Of a stretch of DNA of 64,000 nucleotides, positions 12,644 to 21,194 are shown piece by piece. The translations under genes were made by a program, and so were the position numbers. The DNA is taken from positions 1,984,001 through 2,048,000 of the forward strand of contig NZ_CP137892.1 in the NCBI RefSeq assembly GCF_033547155.1, read 5' to 3'. Source of the DNA: Pseudomonas benzenivorans (GTDB lineage Bacteria; Pseudomonadota; Gammaproteobacteria; Pseudomonadales; Pseudomonadaceae). Under the pieces are notes generated by a model. That model did no database searches. It had not been told where the DNA came from and saw only the letters and a program-made list of their open reading frames with translations. Each line of letters begins with the position of its first letter. The stretch's first letter is position 1.

Positions 12644-12788
12644 GCCGATCACCGAGCCGGGCTCCTTGTCGTCCGCGGGTTACGCGGCAAGGACGGCGAC
12701 GATCCCTGCAATTCGTGCATGGCTGACTGCCTGCGCACACTCCCCGGCACCGCCACGCGAAGCCATTCCCATTCGAAGGAGTCACAAG

Positions 12789-13568
12789 ATGAAGAAGATC
12801 GCACTTCTCGGCGCACTGGCGCTCTCCGTGCTGTCCCCGCTGGCCATGGCTGATGACGCCAAGCCCCTGCGCATCGGCATCGAGGCGGCCTACCCGCCGT
12901 TCGCCTACAAGACCCCGGAAGGCAACATCACCGGCTTCGACTACGACATCGGCCAGGCCCTGTGCGAAGAGATGAAGGTCGAGTGCAAGTGGATCGAGCA
13001 GGAGTTCGACGGCCTGATCCCGGCACTGAAGGTGCGCAAGTTCGACGCGGTGCTGTCCTCCATGTCCATCACCGAAGATCGCAAGAAGTCGGTTGATTTT
13101 ACCGGCAAGTACTACTCCACTCCGGCCAAGCTGGCGATGAAGGCCGGTACTCAGCTCAACGACCCGCTGGTCGACCTCAAGGGCAAGAAGGTCGGCGTGC
13201 AGCGCTCTTCGATCTACGACCGCTATGCCACCGACAACTTCGCCCCGGCCGGCATCGAAGTGGTGCGCTACAGTTCGCAGAACGAGATCTTCCTGGACCT
13301 GACCGCCGGCCGCCTGGACGCCACCCTGGCCGACTCGGTGAACATCGACGACGGCTTCCTCAAGACCGACGCCGGCAAGGGCTTCGCCTTTGCTGGGCCT
13401 GACTTCACCGATATGAAGTATTTCGGCGAAGGGCAGGGCATCGCCGTGCGCAAGGGCGACAAGGCCCTGGCCGACAAGATCACCGCGGCCATCGCGGCGA
13501 TCCGCGCCAACGGCAAGTACAAGGAAGTGCAGGATAAGTATTTCGACTTCGACGTCTACGGCGAGTAA
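12789..13568 (+). CDS. aotJ: Arginine/ornithine periplasmic binding protein
   Basis: 259 residues. The start at 12789 follows AAGGAG. An earlier in-frame ATG at 12642 has no ribosome site and would bury the signal peptide. Residues 1-21 ([21 protein letters not shown]) are a Sec signal with cleavage after AMA. The mature part is a class 3 solute-binding protein: [17 protein letters not shown] at the ligand site, [11 protein letters not shown], and [16 protein letters not shown]. It captures arginine and ornithine for the AotQMP transporter. An intergenic terminator-like hairpin follows, so aotJ mRNA should be more abundant than that of the permease genes. Confidence 0.93.
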   Translation: MKKIALLGALALSVLSPLAMADDAKPLRIGIEAAYPPFAYKTPEGNITGFDYDIGQALCEEMKVECKWIEQEFDGLIPALKVRKFDAVLSSMSITEDRKKSVDFTGKYYSTPAKLAMKAGTQLNDPLVDLKGKKVGVQRSSIYDRYATDNFAPAGIEVVRYSSQNEIFLDLTAGRLDATLADSVNIDDGFLKTDAGKGFAFAGPDFTDMKYFGEGQGIAVRKGDKALADKITAAIAAIRANGKYKEVQDKYFDFDVYGE

Positions 13569-13581
13569 TCGCTTCCCACCG

Positions 13582-13624
13582 AAAGTGGCGCAACCCGATG
13601 CAACGCGGACTTGCGCCACTTTTT
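13582..13624 (+). terminator. Leaky terminator/stabiliser between aotJ and aotQ
   Basis: AAAGTGGCGCAA pairs with TTGCGCCACTTT, followed by further T residues (13622-13624). It lies within the operon, directly after the binding-protein gene. Hairpins in this position commonly give the binding protein an excess over the membrane components. Confidence 0.75.
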
Positions 13625-13671
13625 CGTTGTGCTTCCGGCGCCTCGCGGCGCCCGCATGAGGTAACTGGAGC

Positions 13672-14361
13672 ATGCTGAACGGTTACGGCTCGACCATTCT
13701 CGAAGGTGCCTGGCTCACCCTGCTGTTGGCCCTGTCCTCGGTGGCGGTCGCCATTTTCCTGGGCCTGCTCGGGGCGGCCTTCCGCCTGTCGCCGATCAAA
13801 TGGCTGGCGCTGCTGGGTGAGGCCTACGCCACGGTGATTCGCGGCATTCCCGACCTGGTACTGATCCTGCTGATCTTCTACGGTGGCCAGGACCTGGTGA
13901 ACCGGGTGGCGCCGATGCTCGGTTATGACGAATACATCGACATCAACCCCTTCATCGCCGGTGTGTTCACCATGGGCTTCATCTTCGGCGCTTACCTGTC
14001 GGAGACCTTCCGCGGCGCCTTCATGGCCATCCCCAAGGGCCAGGCCGAGGCGGGTGCAGCCTACGGCATGAGCGGGATCAAGGTGTTCTTCCGCATCCTG
14101 GTACCGCAGATGATCCGCTTCGCCATTCCCGGCTTCACCAACAACTGGCTGGTGTTGACCAAGGCCACCGCGCTGATCTCGGTGGTCGGCCTGCAGGACA
14201 TGATGTTCAAGGCCAAGAGCGCCGCCGATGCCACGCGTGAGCCCTTCACCTTCTACCTGGCGGTCGCGGCCCTGTATCTGGTGCTGACCAGCGTGTCGCT
14301 GCTGGCCCTGCGTTACCTGGAAAAGCGCTACTCGGTCGGCGTAAAAGCCGCCGACCTGTGA
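13672..14361 (+). CDS. aotQ: Arginine/ornithine ABC transporter permease
   Basis: 229 residues of the HisQ/HisM type. Five hydrophobic segments are visible, and the ABC-permease EAA loop reads EAGAAYGMSGIKVFFRILVPQ at about residues 125-145. It forms the membrane channel with AotM. The start follows CTGGAG. The next gene, aotM, begins 16 bases after the stop. Confidence 0.93.
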   Translation: MLNGYGSTILEGAWLTLLLALSSVAVAIFLGLLGAAFRLSPIKWLALLGEAYATVIRGIPDLVLILLIFYGGQDLVNRVAPMLGYDEYIDINPFIAGVFTMGFIFGAYLSETFRGAFMAIPKGQAEAGAAYGMSGIKVFFRILVPQMIRFAIPGFTNNWLVLTKATALISVVGLQDMMFKAKSAADATREPFTFYLAVAALYLVLTSVSLLALRYLEKRYSVGVKAADL

Positions 14362-14377
14362 GCATGGGAGCGAACGC

Positions 14378-15076
14378 ATGATTTTCGATTACAACGTCAT
14401 CTGGGCCAGCCTGCCGCTGTACTTCAGTGGTGTGCTGGTCACCATCAAGCTGCTGTTGATCTCCCTGGCGCTGGGCCTGGCCATGGCGGTTCCCCTGGCG
14501 CTGATGCGCGTTTCCAAGTCGCCGCTGGTGAACTTCCCGGCCTGGCTCTACACCTACGTGATCCGCGGCACGCCGATGCTGGTGCAGCTGTTCCTGATCT
14601 ACTACGGCCTGGCCCAGTTCGAGGCGGTGCGCGAGGGCGCGCTCTGGCCCTACCTGTCGGACGCGACCTTCTGCGCCTGCCTGGCCTTCGCCATCAACAC
14701 CAGCGCCTACAGCGCCGAGATCCTCGCCGGCAGCCTGCGCGCCACGCCCCATGGCGAGATCGAGGCGGCCAAGGCCATGGGCATGTCGCGGGCCAAGTTG
14801 TACCGCCGCATCCTGCTACCCTCGGCCCTGCGCCGCGCCTTGCCGCAGTACAGCAACGAAGTGATCATGATGCTGCACACCACCAGCCTGGCGTCGATCG
14901 TCACCCTGATCGACATCACCGGCGCGGCGCGCACCGTCAGCTCGCAGCACTACTTGCCGTTCGAGGCCTTCATCACCGCCGGTTTGCTCTACCTGTGCCT
15001 GACCTTCATCCTCGTGCGCCTGTTCAAGGCGGCCGAGCGCCGCTGGCTGGGCTATATGGCGCCGCGCAAGGCCTGA
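14378..15076 (+). CDS. aotM: Arginine/ornithine ABC transporter permease
   Basis: 232 residues, HisM-type. It starts MIFDYNVIWASLPLYFSGVL, and the EAA loop is EAAKAMGMSRAKLYRRILLP near residue 130. It pairs with AotQ as the heterodimeric permease. It is separated from the following deacylase gene by only ten bases, so all are one transcript. Confidence 0.93.
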   Translation: MIFDYNVIWASLPLYFSGVLVTIKLLLISLALGLAMAVPLALMRVSKSPLVNFPAWLYTYVIRGTPMLVQLFLIYYGLAQFEAVREGALWPYLSDATFCACLAFAINTSAYSAEILAGSLRATPHGEIEAAKAMGMSRAKLYRRILLPSALRRALPQYSNEVIMMLHTTSLASIVTLIDITGAARTVSSQHYLPFEAFITAGLLYLCLTFILVRLFKAAERRWLGYMAPRKA

Positions 15077-15086
15077 GGGGGCGAGC

Positions 15087-16199
15087 ATGCAACGGATCGA
15101 CCACGTCCTGCCCTGGGGGTGTCCTGGCTCCGAGCGGCGGCTGAGCGTTTTTCGCTTCGGCAACGGCCCACGCAAGGCCTATATCCAGGCGTCATTGCAC
15201 GCCGATGAACTGCCGGGCATGCGTGTCGCCGTCGAGCTCAAGCGCCGCCTGCGCGAGCTGGAGGCGCTGGGTCGCTTGAGCGGAGTGGTCGAGCTGGCGC
15301 CGCTAGCCAACCCCATCGGCCTGGCGCAGTTGTTCCAGGCCACCGTCCAGGGACGCTTCGAGTTCGCCAGCGGCAAGAACTTCAACCGGGACTTCTTCGA
15401 CCTGGCCAGCGCCATCGCCCCGGCCCTGGACGGCAGCCTGGGGGCGGACGGCGCCGCCAACGTGCGGCTGATCCGCGCCGCCATGCAGGCGGCGCTGGAG
15501 GCGCTGGCGCCGGCCCGTTCCGAGCTGGAGGGGCTGCAGCGCCTGCTGCTGGGGCATGCCTGCGACGCCGATGTGGTGCTCGACCTGCATTGCGACTTCG
15601 AGGCCGTGGTGCACCTGTACAGCCTGCCGCAGCATTGGGATGAACTGCGATCGTTGGCCGCGCGGCTGCAGGCGGGCGCGGTGCTGACCACGGAGGACGC
15701 CGGCGGCAGCTCCTTCGACGAAGCCTGCGCCACACCCTGGTTGCAGCTGGCGCGGCGCTTCCCCGCGGCGAATATTCCGCTGGCCTGCCTGGCGACCACG
15801 GTCGAGTTGGGCGGCATGGCCGACACCGAGGCGGACCGGGCGCAGGCCAGCGCCGAGGCCATCCTGGCCTTTCTCGCCGAACAGGGGCTGGTCGCCGGCG
15901 ATTGGCCGGCCGCGCCGGAGGCCAGCTGCGAGGCCACGCCGTTCGAGGGGGCCGAATACGCCTATGCGCCCCATGCCGGGGTGGTGAGTTTCCTGCAGCC
16001 GCTGGGCGCCAGAGTCGCGGCCGGCGATCCGCTGTTCGAGGTGATCGACCCGCTGGACGATCGCCGCAGCATCGTCTGTGCGACCGCCAGCGGGGTGCTC
16101 TATGCGCGTGAACGGATGCGCTTCGCCCAACCCGGTCTGTGGCTGGCCAAGGTGGCCGGTTCTACCCCTATTCGCCTGGGTCGCCTGTTGAGCGACTGA
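15087..16199 (+). CDS. aotO: M14-family deacylase of the aot operon (succinylglutamate desuccinylase/aspartoacylase-like)
   Basis: 370 residues. It belongs to the zinc-dependent AstE/AspA group of M14 peptidases: the first zinc motif is SLHADELPGMR (H-x2-E) at about residues 35-40 and the second zinc histidine is in DLHCDF near residue 170. TTVELGGMAD near residue 235 probably carries the catalytic glutamate. The C-terminal ~80 residues (GVVSFLQPLGARVAAGDPLF) form the small lipoyl-like beta domain of this family. An orthologue occupies the same place in P. aeruginosa, where it is reported as not required for arginine uptake. The true substrate is unknown; an N-acyl amino acid that feeds arginine or ornithine is a reasonable guess. 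Confidence 0.85.
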   Translation: MQRIDHVLPWGCPGSERRLSVFRFGNGPRKAYIQASLHADELPGMRVAVELKRRLRELEALGRLSGVVELAPLANPIGLAQLFQATVQGRFEFASGKNFNRDFFDLASAIAPALDGSLGADGAANVRLIRAAMQAALEALAPARSELEGLQRLLLGHACDADVVLDLHCDFEAVVHLYSLPQHWDELRSLAARLQAGAVLTTEDAGGSSFDEACATPWLQLARRFPAANIPLACLATTVELGGMADTEADRAQASAEAILAFLAEQGLVAGDWPAAPEASCEATPFEGAEYAYAPHAGVVSFLQPLGARVAAGDPLFEVIDPLDDRRSIVCATASGVLYARERMRFAQPGLWLAKVAGSTPIRLGRLLSD

Positions 16200-16217
16200 T
16201 TCAAGAGAGTGGAAACC

Positions 16218-16982
16218 ATGTACAAACTCGAAGTTCAGGATCTGCACAAGCGCTATGGCAGCCACGAAGTGCTCAAGGGCGTGTCCCTGGCAGCCAAGGC
16301 CGGCGACGTGATCAGCATCATCGGCTCCAGCGGCTCGGGCAAGAGTACCTTCCTGCGTTGCATCAACCTGCTGGAGCAGCCCTACGGCGGCAAGATCCTG
16401 CTCAACGGCGAGGAGCTCAAGCTGGTGGCCAACAAGGACGGCGGACTCAAGGCCGCCGACCCCAAGCAGCTGCAGCGCATGCGCTCGCGCCTGGCCATGG
16501 TGTTCCAGCACTTCAACCTGTGGTCGCACATGAACGTGCTGGAGAACGTCATGGAGGCCCCGGTGCATGTGCTCGGGATGGCCAAGAAGGAGGCCCAGGA
16601 GAAGGCCGAGCATTACCTGAACAAGGTCGGCGTGGCGCACCGCAAGGATGCCTACCCGGGGCACATGTCCGGCGGCGAGCAGCAGCGTGTGGCGATCGCC
16701 CGGGCCCTGGCCATGGAGCCGGAGGTGATGCTGTTCGACGAGCCGACCTCGGCGCTCGACCCGGAGCTGGTCGGCGAGGTGCTCAAGGTCATGCAGGACC
16801 TGGCCACCGAAGGCCGTACCATGGTGGTGGTGACCCACGAGATGGGCTTCGCCCGCGAGGTGTCCAACCAGCTGGTGTTCCTCCACAAGGGCGTGGTAGA
16901 AGAGCGGGGCTGTCCGAAGGAGGTGCTGGTCAACCCGCAGTCCGAGCGGCTTCAGCAGTTCCTGTCCGGTAGTCTGAAATAA
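16218..16982 (+). CDS. aotP: Arginine/ornithine ABC transporter ATP-binding protein
   Basis: 254 residues. Walker A is GSSGSGKST at about residue 36, the Q-loop is in MVFQHFNLW, the signature is MSGGEQQR, and Walker B is [14 protein letters not shown]. It energises AotQM. I choose ATG at 16218 over the in-frame GTG at 16209: AAGAGAG lies eight bases before the ATG, and [14 protein letters not shown] is the usual family start. Confidence 0.94.
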   Translation: MYKLEVQDLHKRYGSHEVLKGVSLAAKAGDVISIIGSSGSGKSTFLRCINLLEQPYGGKILLNGEELKLVANKDGGLKAADPKQLQRMRSRLAMVFQHFNLWSHMNVLENVMEAPVHVLGMAKKEAQEKAEHYLNKVGVAHRKDAYPGHMSGGEQQRVAIARALAMEPEVMLFDEPTSALDPELVGEVLKVMQDLATEGRTMVVVTHEMGFAREVSNQLVFLHKGVVEERGCPKEVLVNPQSERLQQFLSGSLK

Positions 16983-17041
16983 GCACGAGAGCGGGCGTGG
17001 CGGCATGCCCCCCTAAGCCAATAGAGCCTAAACTGCCCCCC

Positions 17042-18022
17042 ATGACTGCCCATCGAATCGGCTTCCTGCTGTGGCCCAATACCAAGCCCCTGACCTTGGC
17101 ATTGGCCGAGGAAGCCCTGCGTGTCGCCCAACGCGTCCACCCCGAAGTGGCTTACGAACTCTCCTTCCTCCAGGCCGAAGCGCCCGAGGATGGAGCCTGG
17201 CGCCTGCCGGGCGAACCCTGGCAGGGCGGGCTGGAGGGCGTGCACAAGCTGTTCCTGCTGGCTGACGAGCCGCCTGCGGCGATGGCCCCGGCGCTGTCGG
17301 CTGCGCTCAAGCAGTGGGTGCGCGCCGGCGGCATCGTCGGCGGCGTCTCAGCCGGGGTCTATCCCCTGGCCCAGCTGGGCCTGCTCGACGGCTACCGCGC
17401 CGCGGTGCACTGGCGTTGGCAGGACGATTTCAGCGAGCGCTTCCCCAAGGTGATCGCCACCAGCCACCTGTTCGACTGGGACCGCGACCGTCTCTCCGCC
17501 TGTGGCGGCCTGGCCGTGCTCGACCTGCTGCTGGCCCTGCTGGCCCGCGATCACGGCGCCGAACTGGCCGGCGCGGTGTCCGAGGAGCTGGTGGTCGAGC
17601 GCATCCGTGAGGGTAGCGAACGTCAGCGCATCCCGCTGCAGAATCGCCTGGGCTCCAGCCATCCCAAGCTGACCCAGGCGGTGCTGCTGATGGAGGCGAA
17701 CATCGAGGAGCCGCTGACCACCGACGAGATCGCCCAGCATGTGTGCGTGTCGCGTCGTCAGCTGGAGCGCATCTTCAAGCAGTACCTGACCCGCGTACCC
17801 AGCCAGTATTACCTGGAGTTGCGCCTGAACAAGGCGCGCCAGTTGCTGATGCAGACCAGCAAGTCGATCATCCAGATCGGCCTGTCCTGCGGCTTCTCCT
17901 CGGGCCCGCACTTCTCCAGCGCCTACCGCAACTTCTTCGGCGCCACCCCGCGCGAGGACCGCAACCAGCGGCGCAGCAACAGCCCCTTCGAGCTGAGCTC
18001 GGCGCCGGTCGAGCGCGAGTGA
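17042..18022 (+). CDS. argR: AraC-family arginine regulator
   Basis: 326 residues. The N-terminal ~200 residues have the class I glutamine-amidotransferase-like (DJ-1/PfpI) fold common to this branch of AraC regulators; the C-terminal ~100 residues have the two AraC helix-turn-helix motifs (DEIAQHVCVSRRQLERIFKQYL and QIGLSCGFSSGPHFSSAYRNFFG). In P. aeruginosa, ArgR activates arginine uptake and catabolism and represses biosynthesis, and is encoded at the end of the aot operon as here. The start MTAHRIGFLLWP matches the known protein; an in-frame upstream extension lacks a ribosome site. Confidence 0.95.
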   Translation: MTAHRIGFLLWPNTKPLTLALAEEALRVAQRVHPEVAYELSFLQAEAPEDGAWRLPGEPWQGGLEGVHKLFLLADEPPAAMAPALSAALKQWVRAGGIVGGVSAGVYPLAQLGLLDGYRAAVHWRWQDDFSERFPKVIATSHLFDWDRDRLSACGGLAVLDLLLALLARDHGAELAGAVSEELVVERIREGSERQRIPLQNRLGSSHPKLTQAVLLMEANIEEPLTTDEIAQHVCVSRRQLERIFKQYLTRVPSQYYLELRLNKARQLLMQTSKSIIQIGLSCGFSSGPHFSSAYRNFFGATPREDRNQRRSNSPFELSSAPVERE

Positions 18023-18035
18023 GTCGAGGCAAATG

Positions 18036-18066
18036 AAAAAAGCCCGCTGCGATGCGGGCTTTTTTC
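18036..18066. terminator. Bidirectional terminator between argR and the K+ channel gene
   Basis: AGCCCGC / GCGGGCT with a six-base loop, flanked by A6 on one side and T6 on the other. It serves the convergent argR and 18080-18907 genes. Confidence 0.93.
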
Positions 18067-18079
18067 ATTGCGGCACTCG

Positions 18080-18907
18080 TCAGTCCCGCGGGGGCTGCTG
18101 CGGGTACAGCGCCTGGCCGCAGCGGTTGCAGAAGGCCGCCGTCTGCTCGTGCTCGGCCTTCTGACAATTCGGGCAGGCATGCTTGAGGTGTTCGCCGCCG
18201 CGGATGGCGCTGGCCAGTTCGGCGGTGAAGATGCCGGTGGGCACGGCGATGATCGAGTAGCCGGTGATCATCACCAGGGTGGAGAGCATCTGCCCGGCCG
18301 GGGTCTGCGGGGTGATGTCGCCGTAGCCCACGGTGGTCAGGGTCACCACCGCCCAGTAGATGCTGGTGGGAATGCTGGTGAAGCCATTGACCGGACCCTC
18401 GATCACGTACATCAGTGCGCCGAACACCGTGACCAGGGTGGACACGCTGACCAGGAACACCGTGACCTTCTGCCGGCTGCCGCGCAGGGCGGTGAGCAGG
18501 AAGTTGGCCTGGCTCAGGTACTGGCGCAGCTTGAGCACGCGGAAGATGCGGATCATGCGCACGACCCGCACGATCATCAGGTACTGGGCGTCGGCGAAGA
18601 TCAGCGCCAGAATCGCCGGCATCACGGCCAGCAGGTCGACCAGGCCGAAGAAGCTGAAGGCATAGCGCAGCGGTTTGGGCGAGCAGTACAGGCGCAAGCC
18701 GTACTCGATGGCGAACATCAGGGTGAAGGCCCACTCCAGGCCGTCGAACAGGCCGGCGTACTGCTGGTGGTAGGCGTCGACGCTGTCGAGCATCACCACC
18801 ACCAGGCTGGCCAGGATGACCAGCAGCAGCCAGTTGTCGAAGCGCTGTCCGGCCGGTGTGTCGGTGTGGAAGATGATGGCGTAAAGACGTTGGCGCCAGT
18901 TATCCAT
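18080..18907 (-). CDS. Voltage-gated potassium channel with C-terminal zinc ribbon
   Basis: 275 residues with six membrane segments plus a pore loop. The S4 voltage sensor is MIVRVVRMIRIFRVLKLR, with regularly spaced arginines; the selectivity filter is TTVGYGD. The last ~40 residues hold a zinc-ribbon-like CPNC-x14-CNRC pair, which probably folds in the cytoplasm. It belongs to the ion transport (Kv-like) superfamily, related to KvAP/Kch-type bacterial channels. I start at 18907 (MDNWRQRLY) because GGGGAG lies upstream and the in-frame extension has no membrane or ribosome-site logic. It is transcribed alone. Confidence 0.88.
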   Translation of the reverse strand: MDNWRQRLYAIIFHTDTPAGQRFDNWLLLVILASLVVVMLDSVDAYHQQYAGLFDGLEWAFTLMFAIEYGLRLYCSPKPLRYAFSFFGLVDLLAVMPAILALIFADAQYLMIVRVVRMIRIFRVLKLRQYLSQANFLLTALRGSRQKVTVFLVSVSTLVTVFGALMYVIEGPVNGFTSIPTSIYWAVVTLTTVGYGDITPQTPAGQMLSTLVMITGYSIIAVPTGIFTAELASAIRGGEHLKHACPNCQKAEHEQTAAFCNRCGQALYPQQPPRD

Positions 18908-19126
18908 GGCGAACTCCCCTGCTTGCGAGAGGGCGAAGCCTAGGCAGGATGGGCCGGAGGTGGCAAGGGTTCTTCCCAGGCGATGCTCGAATGTCGTGCG
19001 CTCTGTGCTGTCGCCAGAGGGCTGCTTGCGCACCGCTCGCGCTGCAACGGCACGTTGCGCGAGCGGTGCGGGCTGTGTCGCCCGCGCTTACGCCCGGCTC
19101 ACCGGCAGGGCCTAAGCGCGCCGTTG

Positions 19127-19489
19127 TCAGTCGACCGCCAGGTAGTGCTTGGTGAAGCTGTCGCTGACGACTTCCCACAGGGTGTTGGTGCCGCTGGCGA
19201 CGAAGAAGGAGTCGCCCGCCTTGTAGTGGGCGGTTTCGCCGGTCTGTTCGTTGGTGATCTTCACCTCGCCGAGGGTCACCACGGCCTGCTCATGGAAGCT
19301 ATAGGGCAGGCGGAAACGGCTGCGGCGTACGCCGAAGTAGCCGGCGCTGACCGACTCGTCTTCGGTGGCGAAGGTGGTCAGGGCGAACATGCTGTTGTCG
19401 CCTTCGATCATTTCGACGCCGATGTCTTCGAGGGTGCCGGAGAGTTCCAGTTCTTCCAGGGTGATGCCTTGCTTGATGCTGTGCAGCAT
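19127..19489 (-). CDS. Small cupin-domain protein
   Basis: 120 residues forming a single cupin barrel. The first cupin motif is degenerate (PYSFHEQAVVTLGEVKI) and the second is GDSFFVASGTNTLWEV. Metal ligands appear reduced to one histidine and a glutamate, so catalysis is uncertain; EutQ/DUF861-like cupins with a role in binding small acids or sugars are the nearest type I recognise. The start at 19489 leaves the protein beginning MLHSIKQGITLEELEL; longer in-frame starts are poor. No partner gene is adjacent. Confidence 0.75.
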   Translation of the reverse strand: MLHSIKQGITLEELELSGTLEDIGVEMIEGDNSMFALTTFATEDESVSAGYFGVRRSRFRLPYSFHEQAVVTLGEVKITNEQTGETAHYKAGDSFFVASGTNTLWEVVSDSFTKHYLAVD

Positions 19490-20231
19490 GTCGTTCTCGC
19501 TGGGTAGAGGGCGGGTCGCTCGGACCCGGAGAAAGGGCCTACCATAGCAGGGCGGGCCGCGCCGGCCATGCGTATCCGCGACCTCCGCAGCACTGGGATG
19601 CGCCGCGTTGCCGTCCGTCAGACACGACAACTCAGTAGGTCGTTCAGCCTGGCCGCTTCTGGAATTCTGGGCGTGCGGCTAACCCATCCAAGAGTCACGG
19701 ATGAACTCGGGGCGGCATTGCTTGCTCTGGGAGATAAACACTCCTTCAGCACGCTGTGAGCTTGATCGAAAGTGTCCGTGCTAACGGGGTAGACCCCTTC
19801 AAGGAGGGCTAAGTTAGTGCCATGCAAATCTGTCCCTCTTTTTGCCTGTTGTCACCTTTTGCGCACCGCTATGGGGCGCCTGTTACGGGCGGAGGCAGGC
19901 CGCCTGCTTCATTTCGTGCCGCTGTCGCTCGAGAGGGGGCGGCGGCACCCTAGGCGCCGCCGCGGCAGCCATGGAGCAAGTCGTCGGAGGCTGTCGCAAT
20001 GGCATAACAAGTAGTCCGATGGGAGGTTGCATTTACTTGCTGAGACCTTTTGTCCGTTTTCGCTCGGGAGTAACTACAGGCGGGCACGGGCATTGCTCCA
20101 GTACCTGTGACTGCCTCTGCCGGCCAGCCTCAGGGGGAGGCCCCGAAGGAAGTCGCTCAGTCGCAACGGTTTTCAAACCTCGGGCGTGGTATGCCTGCAC
20201 ATGCCTCTCGCCCGATATAGGAAGGAACGCC
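19490..20231. other. 742-base stretch without a credible gene
   Basis: Short open frames exist on both strands, but none has a ribosome site plus a recognisable protein. Around 19760-19830 the text AGTGTCCGTGCTAACGGGGT, GACCCCTTCAAGGAGG and GCTAAGTTAGTGCC looks like the edge of a degraded insertion sequence, though I cannot name a family. Between about 20065 and 20175 there are pieces reminiscent of a glycine riboswitch (see findings). GGAAGGAACGCC just before 20232 is a good ribosome site left over from the broken symporter gene. Confidence 0.5.
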
Positions 20232-20901
20232 ATGGCAACCGTGATCGATGCTCTCAATACCTTGTTCCGGCGCCATGTCCTGATCTACGGACACCTGGCG
20301 GTGGGCATTCTCTTCACCGTCGGCATCGGGTCTCTGCAATTTCGCCATTTCCCCGCATTCTTCCGCCCCGTGTTGCGCGCCCCGGCAACCGATAAGAATC
20401 GCATCACGCCGATCCAGGCGCTGTACACCAGCCTGGCCTCGCGCGTGGGCATCGGCAGCCTGGTCGAGGTGCCCATGGTGCTCAAGAGTGTCTTCGGCCT
20501 GGGAGCGGCCGTCGGCGGCGTTGCCGGCGCCATGCTCATTGGTATCAAGCGTGGGTTGCTCTCCAACGAGGCCAGCATAGGCTCGGCGCCGAACATCGCC
20601 GCGGTCGCGACCTTGCTGGCTGTGGTGTGGGGGGCTTATGCGAGCATGGCACAGTCTTCGATACCGCCGCTGCTGCGAGGGGGCTGATGGCGACCGTCGG
20701 CATGGCCGCGAGCTGCCTGCTCTCCGGCCTGCTGGCCAAGCTGACCCGCGACTACTTCTCGCAGAGCGGTGAGGGCGTACCGGCCTTCGACTCGGCGGAC
20801 TATTCGGAACTCGCCGGGAAAAACGATCAGAAAATAAGGGGCGAACAGCCGCGATCGCTGCCGGGGGAGGAAGGCGGGGTGGCGGCATACGTCCTGGGAT
20901 A
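20232..20901 (+). pseudogene. Remnant of an alanine/glycine:cation symporter (AGCS family)
   Basis: The first frame (20232-20687) starts MATVIDALNTLFRRHVLIYG and has the AGCS N-terminal signature QFRHFPAFFRPVLR, then ITPIQALYTSLASRVGIGSL. It then jumps straight to KSVFGLGAAVGGVAGA...IKRGLLSNEASIGSAPN, which in intact AGCS proteins lies about 200 residues further on. After the stop the other frame (from about 20670) gives GLMATVGMAASCLLSGLLAKLTRDYF and VPAFDSADYSELAGKND, the typical AGCS C-terminus. So at least two internal deletions and a frameshift have removed most of a protein that is normally about 450-480 residues. Such symporters take up alanine or glycine with Na+ or H+. Confidence 0.85.
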
Positions 20902-21194
20902 GCAAAAGGTTAGGACAACGACCCGCAGCGTTGCCGGCGTCATGGCTTCACTCGCGGTTTTTGCAATGCTTGTTTAGCGTCACATGGAGTGCCCCAGCCC
21001 TGAAGTGTCGACTGCTCCTCGGGCGCCGATAGTTTCTGCGCCAGCCCGTTGGGCGTCATCCGGACACGTCGAAAAAACCACCTCCCGCTTCTCTGTACCG
21101 AAACAGCCAAACCCTTAATCCGATACGCACATTGTCCATGTGACATGGGCCGGGCGGCCTGGCCCGTGTGGGGGATGATAACAAGGAGTCAATA

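Noticed and set aside
12642..12788. Upstream extension of aotJ from an earlier ATG
   Set aside because: It has no ribosome site, overlaps the -10 region, and would place the signal peptide 49 residues inside the protein.
19817..20014. Short frame with arginine-rich product after the cupin gene
   Set aside because: No ribosome site, no homology I recognise, composition typical of chance frames.
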